Origin: Ctenosaura bakeri
Lineage: Eukaryota; Chordata; Lepidosauria; Squamata; Iguanidae
Assembly (NCBI GenBank): GCA_948474755.1
Contig: CAOLHI010001474.1
Coordinates: 1 to 64,000, forward strand
Reading direction: 5' to 3'
DNA: 64,000 nt
Below, piece after piece: positions 46,130 through 58,100 of this stretch. Each line of letters opens with the position of its first letter. Position 1 is the stretch's first letter. The notes under the pieces were generated by a model. That model was not told the origin of the DNA and did not search any database. It saw only the letters and a program-made list of their open reading frames with translations. A program made the translations under genes and the position numbers.

Positions 46130-49100
46130 TTGCAACAGTCAGCTAAAAGTCAAAAGATAGTCTACCTAAAAATGTCTGCCAGTGGAAAGTGTAGGAATAT
46201 TTTGTATCTGTTTCAAGCAGAATGCAGCATAGCCAGTGCAATACGAGCTTTCGGTGGTAAACGAGGGGAGAAAAATATTGAAGATAAACTTAAACAACTT
46301 AAGGGAAAGGTCCAGTAAGATACCTGGCAACTCCAAAATGTTAGAAGACAAAACCATCCTTCTGCTTGCTAAGATTTTGATTTTGATTAAGTGTTATTAT
46401 CCCCCGGGATTGAATTTCGACATATCCTTCGAGGGATGGTTATGACTCACGTTCAGCATAGATTAAAGGAAATTGAAATTGCCAGGAGTTTTCCCCAAGA
46501 TATAAATAGCTCCATATAGATGATTTTATAAACTATTCTGTTACAACAGCTACTAATAGAGCTGTTCAGAATACATCTCTGAAAGAGGAAGCCCTGCCTC
46601 AACCTGAAATAAATTTAGATGACTCAGCCACATGACCTGATTAATTTGGGTGATGGGAGTCCAGTTTTGTACGTAAAAGTGGATTCACATATTTCAGTTA
46701 GGGATCTATACTTATGGGGGAGCTGACTGAGAAAGCTTCACTCTTTATCTCAGATTGTTCTCTTATTAATAATTTCTGGATATACTCTAAACATTTCCTC
46801 CTGACTTCCAAGTCAATCTCCAAAATAATGTAAGAGATCCACTGTGCTTTAATTACTTAATCACAGATCTCAAGGGAGAAATTGGGCTGCTGGCTGAACT
46901 GATTAGTCAAGGAATTTTAGTTGTAAGTGAAGATTTGAGATCTCTAGAAGCAGCAGATAACATCACTGCTTCAGAGCTGGAAACAGGTAAACCTTCTGCA
47001 TGTCTAAATGAGATTACCTCACAGTTACTTCATTTGAGCTCTCTAGCTAAGGAGGTTGGAACCTAAGGTAAATGTTCCCAGTCTGAACTATAATCATAAG
47101 AAGAGTCAGGCACTGGACAGTGACACTTAAATGGAAAGAAGCAAATAAGGGAGAAGGCAGAAATAAGTTTATTAAAACTATTGGGTAGAGGTTGTGAAAA
47201 TGTCAGGGAAACAGCTAAGCACAAGCAAGAACACATTTCATCCCCTTTATTACCATTCTGGACAAGGCACAGGAGCCTAAAAGGAGAAGAAAGAAGACGG
47301 ATAGACAGGTTAGAGACTGTAAAAATAATAGAAAACAAAACCTTCTCGTAGGGCTTTTTCAGACATTGCAGCAAGATAATAGCATCTTTGGCTGGAATTT
47401 ATCACAAGCTGTTGTTCCTCTTCTGTTCTCTTCTGGTGGGAGACTGTTTGGAAAGTGTTCCTCACATTAAAACAAAAAAAAATCTGTTAATGACTTTTTT
47501 TTTTTTTTTTTGTAAAGGAAACTCTGTTCTAATGGTCTCCCAATACTATCTTGCTGTAATTGTGATTTACTTGACTGGTGTGATAAAGCCACATGCCAAA
47601 ATCATTCAGGACAATAGTTCCCAGACAGATCTGATAGCATTAACTTTAGCTAACAAGCGTGCAGTTGACTACAAGAGGTCTCAATCTGAAGAAAGTAAAC
47701 ACTCTTCTCTAATATTAATAAGAAAATGTCTAGTATTTTCTAATTTCCGCAAGACTTGGGTACATTCCCTAAAAATAAACTAAATGGACGATTTCCTATA
47801 TATATTTGGGACAAATTGGTTTCACTCTGCTTAATTTTTTTGATGTAGTAGGAATTGGGATTCTCACTACTACAAACTCAATTACAAAGGTGGTAGTCCA
47901 ATTTGCCGCCATATCCACTGTTAACTAACTCCTAAAAATCAGACCACTTCCAGGGGGAGAGAAAGTATGGAGTACAAGATATTTTAAATACTCTTCCAGT
48001 TTCCCTTTGATAGGACATCGCACCAGCAACTTAAAATTAAATCCCCCTGTCTGGTTCAAAGAGATGTAATTAGGGTGAAGAATCTTAGAGACTCAATTGC
48101 TCAGGCTGTGTCTCTTAGTAGTGAGACTGTGAGAGCAGGTTAAGATTCCTAGTGTAAAAGGAGTGCAGCCTGACTCTTGAGGTGTTAGATGAGGGTACTG
48201 ACAATTTAGCAATTTAGCAATAGAAAAATTGGAGCTAATGAAGCAGTGTCCAGTGATGCCAACTCCTGAACAAGAGGAAATGCTATCCAATCCACATTCT
48301 CTAGAGGGAATGTTGGAGATTTATCACTGGATTAGTGAGACAAAGAATTAGAGGGGAAAAGTTCTATCATGAGAATCTCTTCTTTTAGATGGGATTGTTA
48401 CCCAGGAAAAGTAGTTGCCTCCTGATGAAGCTACTTTAGTAGCACACTTTAGATTTATGAGCTTAAGAGCATACTAAAAGATCATTAAGGCAGTAGGCAT
48501 CCTGCAACAAATCTTGAGAAAAGGGAGGGCAACTTTGCTGTGGAAGTGGGCCTCAAATTTAATGGAGTCAACTCTTATTTAGACCCAAGTAAATTAAATT
48601 TAGCTTTATATAGACACAGAAGAGAGACCTCCAGCCTTCATTGGATCCACATATTTGCTGATTAAGAAGCAAAACAGAGGGGAAAGTACCACTAGATTTG
48701 AAAAGACTATCCTGGAACATCTCTCAATGAGTTGGCAAATTAGTGGAGCAGGAGTTTATTGAGTATCTGAAACAGTTTTCTATAATCTTCTTCATCCAAG
48801 GATCATTGGGTGGGGTATGTTTCCAGCCTGCCTCTTCGGGGCTTTAGATTTTTCATCGCTTCAGCAGTAAGATGCATAAAATGGGTTGCTGCTGTGGTGG
48901 CTTAGTACTCTTTGTCTCAGCGCCTTTCCACACTACACTGTTATAGTGCTATTATTCCACTTTCAACATTGTATGGAATGCTGGGGTTTGTAGTCTGCTG
49001 AGGCCAAAGAGTTGTCTGGCTGAGAATTCTAAAAGCCCCTCCCTAAACTGCAAACCCCAGGACTCCACAGGATATTGAAAGTGGAATAATAGCACTACAA

Positions 49101-50340
49101 CAGTGTAGTGTGGAAAGGCCCTCAGTGGAATTGGAGAGTGACTATCAAATTCTGCTTCCTAATCCATAACAGCATTTTAGTATCACAGATGAAGTTTAGT
49201 AATTATATCTCTTTAGTTTGCATTAATGTCTATGTCTTCCCAGAAAATTCTGCACAGTCCCATCAAGACATCAGGATGTCCCTAGAATCAGCTTTGGGAG
49301 ACATAGCTTTTCATTCAGGAAACACATATGTTATATTGGGAGTGACCTAAATGCTCAGGTGGGACAAACAAATGCAGAGCTCCTTAAACATTTTAGTATC
49401 TGCCTTGAATATATCCCTTTCTTTTGGACAGGCATTCTTGAGACAAGAAGTTTAATAAGAATAGTCAGAAAGTAATTTGCTCATTTACAAATACTTCATG
49501 CTTATTTTGAATGGCAGCCTGCTAGATATGTCTGACAGTTATTATACCTATAATCCATATCTATAATTTTGATAGTTATTATACCTATCTCTCTTAGTTT
49601 GCCACCTGTTGTAAAAACCTTTTCAATAGGAAATCAACCAGAAAGTAACCATTACCTTGTTAAGTTAGTCATATAGCTGACACTGGAGCAGTCTGGAAAT
49701 AAAAATGTATATTTGCTAGAGATGGTTAGAGCAGACAATAGATGACTTAAATGATTTGAATCTTTGAGTAATGAGGTTACTGATCAACTGTATGGTCCCA
49801 TTTTGTCTGACTCTAGGAATAAAATCAAGAGGGCAATCTAGAGATTATGTAGGGTTATTAACAAATTGCAGATCTTCTAAACCACATCTAATCCAGTCAG
49901 ATGCTGACAAAATCCCCATATTGCATAGTGCAAAATGGTTTTATGTTGACTGCAAGAATACAAAGAAAGAATTAACCAAGCTCATTAGGAATTGGTCTGA
50001 AAATAAGTATAAGAGTTGATTAAAAAACAATCTCTATAGAAAGCCTTGTTGAACAGAAAGAAAACTGCATTTATAAGAGAAAGGTGGATGGACTTGGGCT
50101 AGGCCATCAGGCAAGGGGTCACAATAACATTCTGCAATATGATTTATTCATGTTTAAGGGTCCCCAAGCTCCACCTAGAATCTTACATTTCAGCTTCCAC
50201 ATGGGAGAAATTTTTTGAGGGTATTTTTCTTGGTGTTGAGCTAACCTGCCCTTGTTCTGAAGAAGTCTTCCAAGAAATGGATCCTGAGTTACTATATAAA
50301 GGAGAGTGTAATAAATAGTTAACTAGGTTTTCCATCTCCC
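46130..50340 (+). mobile_element. Decayed LINE, ORF1 region and endonuclease
   Basis: Broken frames only. At 49340-49380 the plus strand encodes DLNAQVGQTNAE, the endonuclease GDLNAR block. At about 49635 ESNHYLVKL stands for SDHFPL (Asp to Asn). At about 49930 AKWFYVDCKNTKKELTKL matches KPWFDxxCKxAKK. The earlier part (46130-47065) may be ORF1. No reverse transcriptase follows, so the element is also cut at its 3' end, near 50340. MITE 48921-49120 is inserted in it. The clade is uncertain; it resembles the LINE at 6.8 kb. Confidence 0.6.
48921..49120. mobile_element. Fold-back MITE, family A, with CTCAG flanks
   Basis: CGCCTTTCCACACTACACTG to GTAGTGTGGAAAGGCC with long inverted arms. CTCAG lies immediately outside both ends (48916-48920 and 49121-49125), a possible 5-bp target duplication. 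The CpG sites of the island copies are TG or CA here. Confidence 0.85.
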
Positions 50341-50358
50341 TAGATCCATAAACACATA

Positions 50359-50561
50359 GGCCATTTCTGCACTCTACTGTTATGATATTATTATTCTACT
50401 TTCAATATCCTGTGGATTTCTGGGGTTTGCGGTTTACTGAGGCCCAAGAGCTCTCTGGCTGAGAATTCTAAAGGCCCCTCCCTAAACTGCAAACCTCAGC
50501 ATTCCACAGGATGTTGAAAGCGGAATGCTAGCACTATTAACAATGTAGTGTGGAAATTGCC
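50359..50561. mobile_element. Fold-back MITE, family A
   Basis: GGCCATTTCTGCACTCTACTG to GTAGTGTGGAAATTGCC. The arms are diverged, and the spacer has GAGCTCTCTGGCTGAGAATTC. ATA flanks both ends. Confidence 0.85.
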
Positions 50562-50574
50562 ATAGTCTAGAAAA

Positions 50575-50710
50575 GTCATTCTCAACCTTTGGTTTTCTGG
50601 CTGTTTGGGACTTCAGCTCCCAGAATCCATCACCAGTGGCCAGGTTGGTGGAGGCTTCTGGGAGCTGAAGTCCAGAACAGCTGGATGATCAAAGACTGAG
50701 AGGATCCCTT
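50575..50710. repeat. Palindromic interspersed repeat
   Basis: TTGGGACTTCAGCTCCCAG and, inverted, CTGGGAGCTGAAGTCCAGAA around a short centre. Related to 35700-35820. Confidence 0.65.
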
Positions 50711-51094
50711 TATGTGAGGATCCCTTTATATCTTTCCTTCAGATGAGCTGATGGCATGGCTTGAAATTGGAAGACAGTCTTGTACAAGATGAGTGTCCAA
50801 CATCTCCACTAATTTTTTTTAATTATAATTAAACTTTTAAGTAAAAAGAAAATGAATGAAAGAAAATAATAAAAAGATAAGACAAAACCTCAAGATCAAA
50901 CGGATAGGAATAAGAGGCCACAAATACAAACTGAAGTCATTTGCTGATGATCTTGTCATCTTTTTGGAAGATCTACTGTACAGTATAGAGAAATTTAAAA
51001 AATATATAGTGGAATTTGGTAATATATCAGGGTCAAAGGTAAATGAAAATAAGACAAATATATTGACTAAGAATATTATCTTTAGAGATAGTTT

Positions 51095-51426
51095 GATATG
51101 TTAAGTAATAAGATTATATTTAGTAATAGTAATAGATTAAATTTAAGGGAAAAATATAGAATTAAGAATGGAACTATTATAATAAAAATGAGTATAATGA
51201 GAATAAGAATTAAAGATAGGTAACAAAAATATACAAGTAGTATGATATAGAATAAACTGAATAAGTTTATGATTTTAATGGTAATAGAGAGAAATAATAA
51301 TGTAAGTTTGCGTTGGTTGAAATTTTTTTGTTCCATTATTATGTATATCACATGGTGTTTTAATTTTTTGTTTTTGTTTTTTGTTCTTTGTTGTATAATC
51401 AATAAAAATTATTTTTTAAAAAAAGA
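51095..51426 (-). mobile_element. AT-rich insertion with AATAAA and A-tail inside L1
   Basis: About 330 bp of very AT-rich DNA that separates VNENKTNIL from the following L1 coding. Its right end (TTGTTGTATAATCAATAAAAATTA, then TTTTTTAAAAAAA) resembles an L1 3' end in plus orientation. The strand call is uncertain. Confidence 0.45.
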
Positions 51427-52218
51427 CTATTATCCAATCTGAAGAGAATGAATTACAGGAGACTTTTGGATATAACATAAGCAAAAGACTAAAATATTTT
51501 GGAATAAATATAATTAAGAAGCATTCTGGGTTATTCAAAAACAATTACGAAAAGATATCGACAAAAATCAAACAAGCTCTTTAAAAGTGGTAGAATTTAC
51601 AGTTATCTTTGTTAGGGAGAATAGTGGCTGTAAAGATGAATGTTCTACCCAAATTACTGCTTCTGTTTCAAACTGTGGTGATAACTGATAATGGAATAAT
51701 CTTTAAAAATTGGCAAAAAGATGTCCAAGACTACTTGTGGGATGTAAAAAAAACCCTGCAGAATTAAAATGAAGATTTTGCAGGATGGAATTAAAAGAGG
51801 TGGGTTGGGCTTACCTAACTATAAACTTTATTATTATGCCAGTTGTTTACAATGAGTGAAAGAATGGATGAGTTTAGAAAATGAAAGATTACTACAAATT
51901 GAAGGGGAAGACATAAGATTTGGATGGCACGCATACTTATGGTTTGGCAAGGATGTGGTTAATAGAAACTTTAATAATCATTATATAAGAAAATTGCTTT
52001 TGAAGATTTGAAAGAAATATAAAGGCAAATGCTACCCAAAAACAGATCTATGAGTTTCACTGCATGAGGCTTTCTATAAAAGAAAAAAAAATGATGAAAG
52101 ATAAATGGATTGGACAGGAAGATCTGTTAACATTCAAGGAAAGGAGTGTAATATAAGAACACAAGAATAATTCAAAATGATGGAATAATTTGTCATTGGC
52201 TTCTATGCAGACAACTAA

Positions 52219-52418
52219 GGCCATTTCCACATCAGACTGTTATAGTGCTATTATTCCACTTTCAACAGCCTGTGGAATCCTGGGGTTTGCAGTTTAGGGA
52301 GGGACCTTTGAGGCATGACACATCCTTTGAGGCCCCTCCCTAAACTGAAAACCCTAGGATTCCATAAGATGTTGAAAGTGGAATAATAGCACTATAACAG
52401 TCTAGTGCAGAAATGGCC
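52219..52418. mobile_element. Fold-back MITE, family A, inside L1
   Basis: GGCCATTTCCACATCAGACTG to CAGTCTAGTGCAGAAATGGCC. The 75-bp arms have GGAATCCTGGGGTTTGCAG and a near-complement. TAA and TTA flank the ends. Confidence 0.88.
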
Positions 52419-52539
52419 TTAGGGAGATATTAAAAATAGAAATAAAATTAAATGGAATTCAGGAAAAGCCATCTGAATTAGAAACAATAATGTCTACAGA
52501 AAATAGTAAAATAATATCTGAAATATATAAAATATTGAT

Positions 52540-53310
52540 GTCTCATCTCCTGCTAAAACAGTTGGGAAAACACCAGTCTACATTGGGATTGCCAGGAGCA
52601 ATTGTGTTAGAACGTGGGGGTGGGGGGATTTGCCCCAGGCAGCAATGTTTTTGGGGTGTTCCAGCCTATAACCATGCCCCCACATGCCCTGGCCACGCCC
52701 CTATGCACCACAGCCATGCCTCCATGCATAGTGGTCACGCGCCTCATGCCTTAGCCCCGCCCCCTCCCACCCACCCCTCCACACGCTCCAAGCTCTGACT
52801 CTGGCTAGGAGGGGATCTAGATAAAACAGTTTAAGCAGCCTGTTCCATGTCTCCCAGGTGCTGCTCATCAGCTGGGCGGCGGGGGGGGAGTGCATGGATC
52901 ACACCTGGTCATCCCACCATCAGTCTGCACACAAAAGGTGCTTCAGCGCCAGATGAAGCTCCCAGGTAGTTCATATGTGACACCAACTGTATGAAAATGT
53001 GGATATACTTAATAATTTTCAATGCACTGTTCTAAAGGAAACCAGAAGTATTGCCTGGGAGTGCAAGAAATGCAGCACAATCAAGCTGCTGTAGCTGGAG
53101 AAGAAACTGTAACACTTGTGAATACTTGTGAGGAGAGATGCAACAGCAATGGACACACTGCCCAGGGTAAGCAAGTTTTCTCTCTGCTGTTTAAAAACCG
53201 CATAGGTTGAGATGATGGTCTTTTGTTGTAGGGCAACCAAAGTCCCATGAAGATGAGGGGATAAAAAGATGCTGACTAAAATTCCACTTAGAGTGGCATT
53301 TGTGGATTGC
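52540..53310 (+). repeat. Tandem-duplicated segment, unit 1 (carries alternative exon 1a)
   Basis: Aligns with 54554-55100 over its length: CTCATCTCCTGCTAAAA, AACACCAGTCTA, GCAGCCTGTTCCATGTCTCC, TTCAATGCACTGTTCTAAAG, GAGAGATGCAACAGCAATGG, TTTTCTCTCTGCTG, GATGAGGGGATAAAAAGATG. Unit 1 is longer because of a GC-rich insert at 52600-52800. Confidence 0.85.
53070..53166 (+). CDS. Candidate alternative first exon (1a) of the lectin gene
   Basis: Homologous to exon 1 at 54885-54996. It has ATG at 53070 (MQHNQAAVAGEETVTL), an open frame that also reaches an earlier in-frame ATG at 53022, and a splice donor CAGG|GTAAGC at 53167. It ends in phase 1 like exon 1b, so it would join exon 2 in frame. It lacks five codons found in 1b, and the internal ATG (54933 in 1b) is GTG. 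It is either an alternative cytoplasmic-tail exon or a relic, and the kept frame and donor favour the former. No transcript evidence is available. Confidence 0.5.
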
Positions 53311-54553
53311 GAGTTATCCAGAGCATGACACATCCAGAGCATGACACATTCTAGCCCTTAAGGCTAGAATTTGCAAAATGTCCATACTGTGGGAGAAGAT
53401 TGATAAGCTTGGATGTCTGTGATTTAGCAAAACTATGTTTCACTGAGCAACACTCTCGGGGTGGATGGGTGATTTATTGGTTATCACTTTCCTAATCTTA
53501 TTTTGAGGATGTATAGACTTCTATCATCCATAAGAACAAATATTTTATTAGAGATAGATTTTTTGAGTTTGCTTCTTATGAAAATGTGCTTGCTAGCCAA
53601 CAGTGAGAGTTTTTCCCATGATTCAGCCTTCAAAAGATAAAATAATAGCATTTCCAAAACTTAACCTGTGTTGCTCTTACTGTCCTCCATTTTCAAACTA
53701 TACCATCAGTTCATCTGAAGGGAAGGTATAAAGGGATCCTGTAGACTAGTCTTTGTAGCCTAGTTCAGAATGCATTACTTGGAAGACCTCTAGAAAACAA
53801 GGCAGATTGGATGTTGGCTGATGCTATCTGTGACTTGTTGGCACATCATTCTGTATCCCATCATTCTATACCCTTATCATCTTCACAGTAGCCCAAAAGA
53901 TCTGCTGCAAATTCTAAAGACATCAGCAATGAATTTCAAAGGGGATCCATTCTTATAGCTGCCATTATTATTGTTGGTCTGACATTTTATCTAGTAATTT
54001 CTTGTTTTATTCTTTCATTTCTAACCTTCTTTGTGATTCCCTTGTCTAATGGAAGTATGTCAGTAGTATGTGATTGTTGTACTAGATACACTATATTATC
54101 AGAATGTTTTGTAATGGATATTGTGTCATGGACAGGTAAAGCTTTTGAAACTTGGGAAGGATGTTAAAGTGCTCCCACTCTTCCAGTGAATCTGTGATGG
54201 AGAAGGTTAAAGCGTCCCCTTCCCCCAGGTGAAGCTACCAGGATCAAGGCAAAATGAGGGCATGGCTCCCCTAATAAGAATTCTGCAGTCCTCAAACTTC
54301 TAGCAGATTTCTAGAGTGAGACATTGAAAATTGTTCATACTTAAAAATCTTATATTCGCTGTCTTTGCATTGCCTTGGTAATTTTTGGCCTTTTCATGGC
54401 AGTGTTAAGTTATTGCAAAGCTAGAAGTTTGAGGACTGAAGGAAAATCTCTTTGGGGACAGAAGATTCTTATTTAGGGGGGCATGTCCTCATTTTGCCCC
54501 TCCCATTGCTAGCCCAATGCACTCCACTGTGATCCTGAGCCAGGCTGTTGTTT

Positions 54554-55100
54554 CCTCATCTCCTGCTAAAATAGTTGGAAAAGCACCAGTCTAGACCAGG
54601 ATGGCTAGGAGGGGGCCTGGGTAAAAGTGTAAGTAGCAGGGGAAATAGTCTGTTCCATATTCTCCAAGTGATACTCAGCAGTTGGGCAGGGGAGGAAGTA
54701 GGTGGCTCACCCTGGGTTGCCTCACCACCATTCTTCACAGAGAAAATGCTCCGGGGCCAGCTGTGACAGGGGGCTCCTGGATGGTTTATATTGGACACTT
54801 ACTGTGTGGATGTGTGGTTATCTTTAGTAATTGTCAATGCATTGTTCTAAAGAGTATCAGATGAATTACCTGGAAGCACAAGAAATGCAGCACAACTATC
54901 CTGTTGCAGCTAGAGAGAAAAATAAAACACTTATGAATAAAAATCCAGGAAGCAAGCCAGGAGAGAGATGCAACAGCAATGGACACCCTGTGCACGGTAA
55001 GTGAATTTTCTCTCTGCTGAATAAAAACTGTACAGAGATGCAGGCCTTTTGTTGAAGGGCAGCCAGAGTCTCCTGAAGATGTGGGGATAAAAATATGCTA
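54554..55100 (+). repeat. Tandem-duplicated segment, unit 2 (carries exon 1b)
   Basis: Second unit, whose start lies about 2.0 kb from that of unit 1. The flanking DNA between the units (53311-54553) has no recognisable exon or repeat. Confidence 0.85.
54885..54996 (+). CDS. Lectin gene exon 1b (cytoplasmic tail)
   Basis: Codes MQHNYPVAAREKNKTLMNKN and on to CNSNGHPVH, ending phase 1 at CACG|GTAAGT. The frame is open upstream to 54837. A TTTATATTGG word (54784-54793) and a RUNX-like TGTGGTT (54813-54819) lie just upstream. Both are weak promoter hints. Confidence 0.75.
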
Positions 55101-58100
55101 ACTATGCAATAAACCCCATAAAAATGTGAAGGTAATTCTAAGAATTTGGTCCTTGTTACCTTGCATTAAATACTAGAGGTGACAATGAGAAGATATATGT
55201 GTTCTCACTGTGTAAAATTACATTGTGAAGACCAGTCTTGCACATTAATTCATTGTGTGTATGTGCCTTCCAGTTGCCTGTTGACTTATGCCTTGTATCC
55301 CCAATAGCAAATCTCAACAATAGGAGGTGTCAGTCAGGGTTCAATCCAGCCTTGAAGCCATTTTTGCACACTTGCAATTGCTGCTACTATTTGGCAGCTC
55401 TCCTGTTATGTCAAAGCAATAATTTGAATAGTACAGTTGCAAAATAATCTCCTTAAATGCTGAGTAATTATGCGTTCCTAGATTTATTTGTTAATAGGCT
55501 ATTTTATAAATGTCCTGAGGATGCCTTTGATATGTTTGAGGGCAAACCTGTATGTTCTTTGTCTCTTCAGGCACTTGGTATACAAGTTATAACTATAAAT
55601 AGATACAACGTTTTTATCTAATTCAGCAAGTAAAAAATAATTAACCTTTTTTGACTGGTATTTTCTTCCTTTGATTTGCAATAACAGCTAATAATCAAAA
55701 TGAAGAAAACACATTGTCACATCACAGTAACATTAACTGCTGCCGGACATTCACACATTGGAGGGGTAAGTATACTGAATTTCTTATTCCCTAATATAAA
55801 TCAAATATGAAGAGACTATTAACAGAACTAGGTAAGCTACTAGTTCTTTATAGCTTATTTTGCATGCATAATTTGCATTGTACACATAGAATATACCCAG
55901 GCCTGGAGTAACAGCTAGGCCTTTCATTTATGTGTAGAAGACGACAGTAGGGACAGAAGACCTATGGCCTAATGTAGTTGGACTCAGGTGCCCATCATAC
56001 TTGAGCATTGACTATGCTGACTAAGACTGATGAGAACTGGAGTATAAAAATATATGAGGGCCACAACTTCCCCAGCTCAGTGACAGGGAATTTAATGTTT
56101 GGAGATCTGACCCGGTATGCGCTGACACCTGTGCCAAGAAATAAGCTATTGATTGTTTTTGCTCTGAAAGAGACTTTGAAGAGACAATTAAGATTCTGCT
56201 GTTCTATGGCTGAGATACTTGTCAATTCAAGTGCTTGGTGAAATACAGATATTGATACTACAATGAAGATTCATGCTGCAATTGTGTAACTGTCAGTTTT
56301 GAGGTGCCTGTTTGCTTCACAACAGTTCCCATAGTCTAGGGTTGCCATTGCACCCAACTACCTGGGTTTCACAGTTTTTACACAAGCCATGTGGTACCTG
56401 TTTGGGCCACCATCCAGCCTGGAGTTGAAGTTTTTATTTAAAACAGAAGCAAGTATCTAGCCATTGTAGGAGCAGAATTATGTATAGTCACTCTTCTATC
56501 CAATTATTTTGCGAGCAACAAGCAATTTATGAAGTTTCATTAGATGTTCTGAAAAGTCAAGTTCCATTTTATGAGGGCCAGTTGTTCTCTCACTACCTCC
56601 TGGGGAGAAGCGGACAACCATCCCCATTATTGCCAATTTCTCTCCATCTCACGTTGCCTCCTTCTTGAAACAGTGCCCCTCTTCCCACCTCCCTTTGCCT
56701 TATGCAGACAGCAGCATGAAGTGAAGTGGGGGAGATGAAGAGAGAGGTGGAGGTACAATTGAAGTTGCAACTGAGGAAAGCATGGCATAGGGGCAAGGTG
56801 AAGCAAGCTAGGGGAAAGGAGGGAGGATGGAAGGTGCATCAGGTTGATTGAAGGTCCAAGTAAGGGGAGGTGTGGTGGCATGAAAGGAAGGGAAAAGGAG
56901 GGGAAGGAAGGTTGGGGAGGGAGGTGTGCAGATGGTGGAGTGTAAGAAGCAAGGGAGTGAGGCACAACATAAGTGTGAGGTGAGACCAGTGAGAGGAAAG
57001 AAGGTTTGGGAGGAAAGAGGTACAGTGGCAGGATGCAAGGGAGAAGAAGGTCAGACAGAAGGAGAAGGAAGGTTCAAGAGAGGCAGCAGTGATGGCATAT
57101 GTGGAGGGAAGGAGTGGGAGATGGCAGAGTAGAAGAAACAAAGGCAGGGCATGGTGAAGCTGCAAAGTGAGGTAAGGAAGGGAGACAGATACAGTTCCAT
57201 AGCCAGAGAGGGAGATGTTGTGAAGGGGTGGGATGAGGCTAGAGGAAGGAAGGGAGTAAAGAGATGGTAGAAGGGGCAGAAAGAGGGTGCAAGCAAGAAG
57301 AGAAGTAGTTATAAAGTAAGTCAATGTGCAAAGAAAGGAGGTGTGGTTTTTAAGTTTATCCTTATGTTTGTCAGCATTTTCCTGTGGATCAGGTGGCAGG
57401 CAGTCCCAGGAACTTCCTGTGATATTTTTATGGATCTGTACATTTTTGCCATCAATAAAAAAATACTGATGGTAAAAAGCTGGAGACATTCTCAGTCAGC
57501 CTGGTGAGGTTGATTGAGAAGGGTGTGTTTTCTCAGAGAAAGCCCAGAGATGGAGGATGTATATATAGTGTCTCTGAATTGTCCATTTAAAACCAAGCTG
57601 CCCTAAAATATTTTACATTATGCAGGCTAGATCATGACAACATATTGTTGCTGGGAAAACCCAGGTTCCTTCAACTACTGTGAAGACTGTAGGTAGACTT
57701 GTTGGGGGGTCATAGCCTGGGTAGGATGGGATGTGACAGACAATCTCCATTGTCTCTACTATACAAAAAAGTAGGCTGCTCTGATCCTGTGAGGCTTGTC
57801 TCCATTACAACATCGCTTTGCTTCAACAAGGCTACTCTTTGTTGGGGCGGGGGGGGGGAATCAAGAATTTGTCTATCAGAACTACCAATACTTAAAAACA
57901 TGTGAGATATAATAATGTGAGATATATATAATATGAATGATGTATTCTCTCTCCCTTTCTTTTTTCTCTCCCTGCCACCAGGTATACACAATAATAAATG
58001 TGTTGTTGCTGTTGGATTCACTATAATTTTGAGTGTCTTGATTGTCATCATTTTCCTGCTTGGTGAGCTTTTCATTTCCTTCTTATTGACATACTGCTGC

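Larger units (their letters stand above)
50840..52540 (+). mobile_element. L1 LINE, ORF2 fragment, twice interrupted
   Basis: The frame 50856-51104 contains the catalytic LKSFADDLVIFLED and VNENKTNIL. The next part resumes at 51427 with YNISKRLKYFGINI-like and LSLLGRIVAVKMNVLPKLL. After MITE 52219-52418, a piece reading ETIMSTENSKIISEIYKI-like continues to about 52540. Frameshifts and stops are frequent. The L1 ends where the duplicated lectin-gene segment begins. Confidence 0.8.

Noticed and set aside
56839..57489. 216-codon minus-strand open frame, rich in Leu, Ser and Pro
   Set aside because: It covers the GA-rich tract, whose CT-rich complement rarely forms stops in one frame. It has no domain or splice context, and it lies in an intron of the lectin gene.
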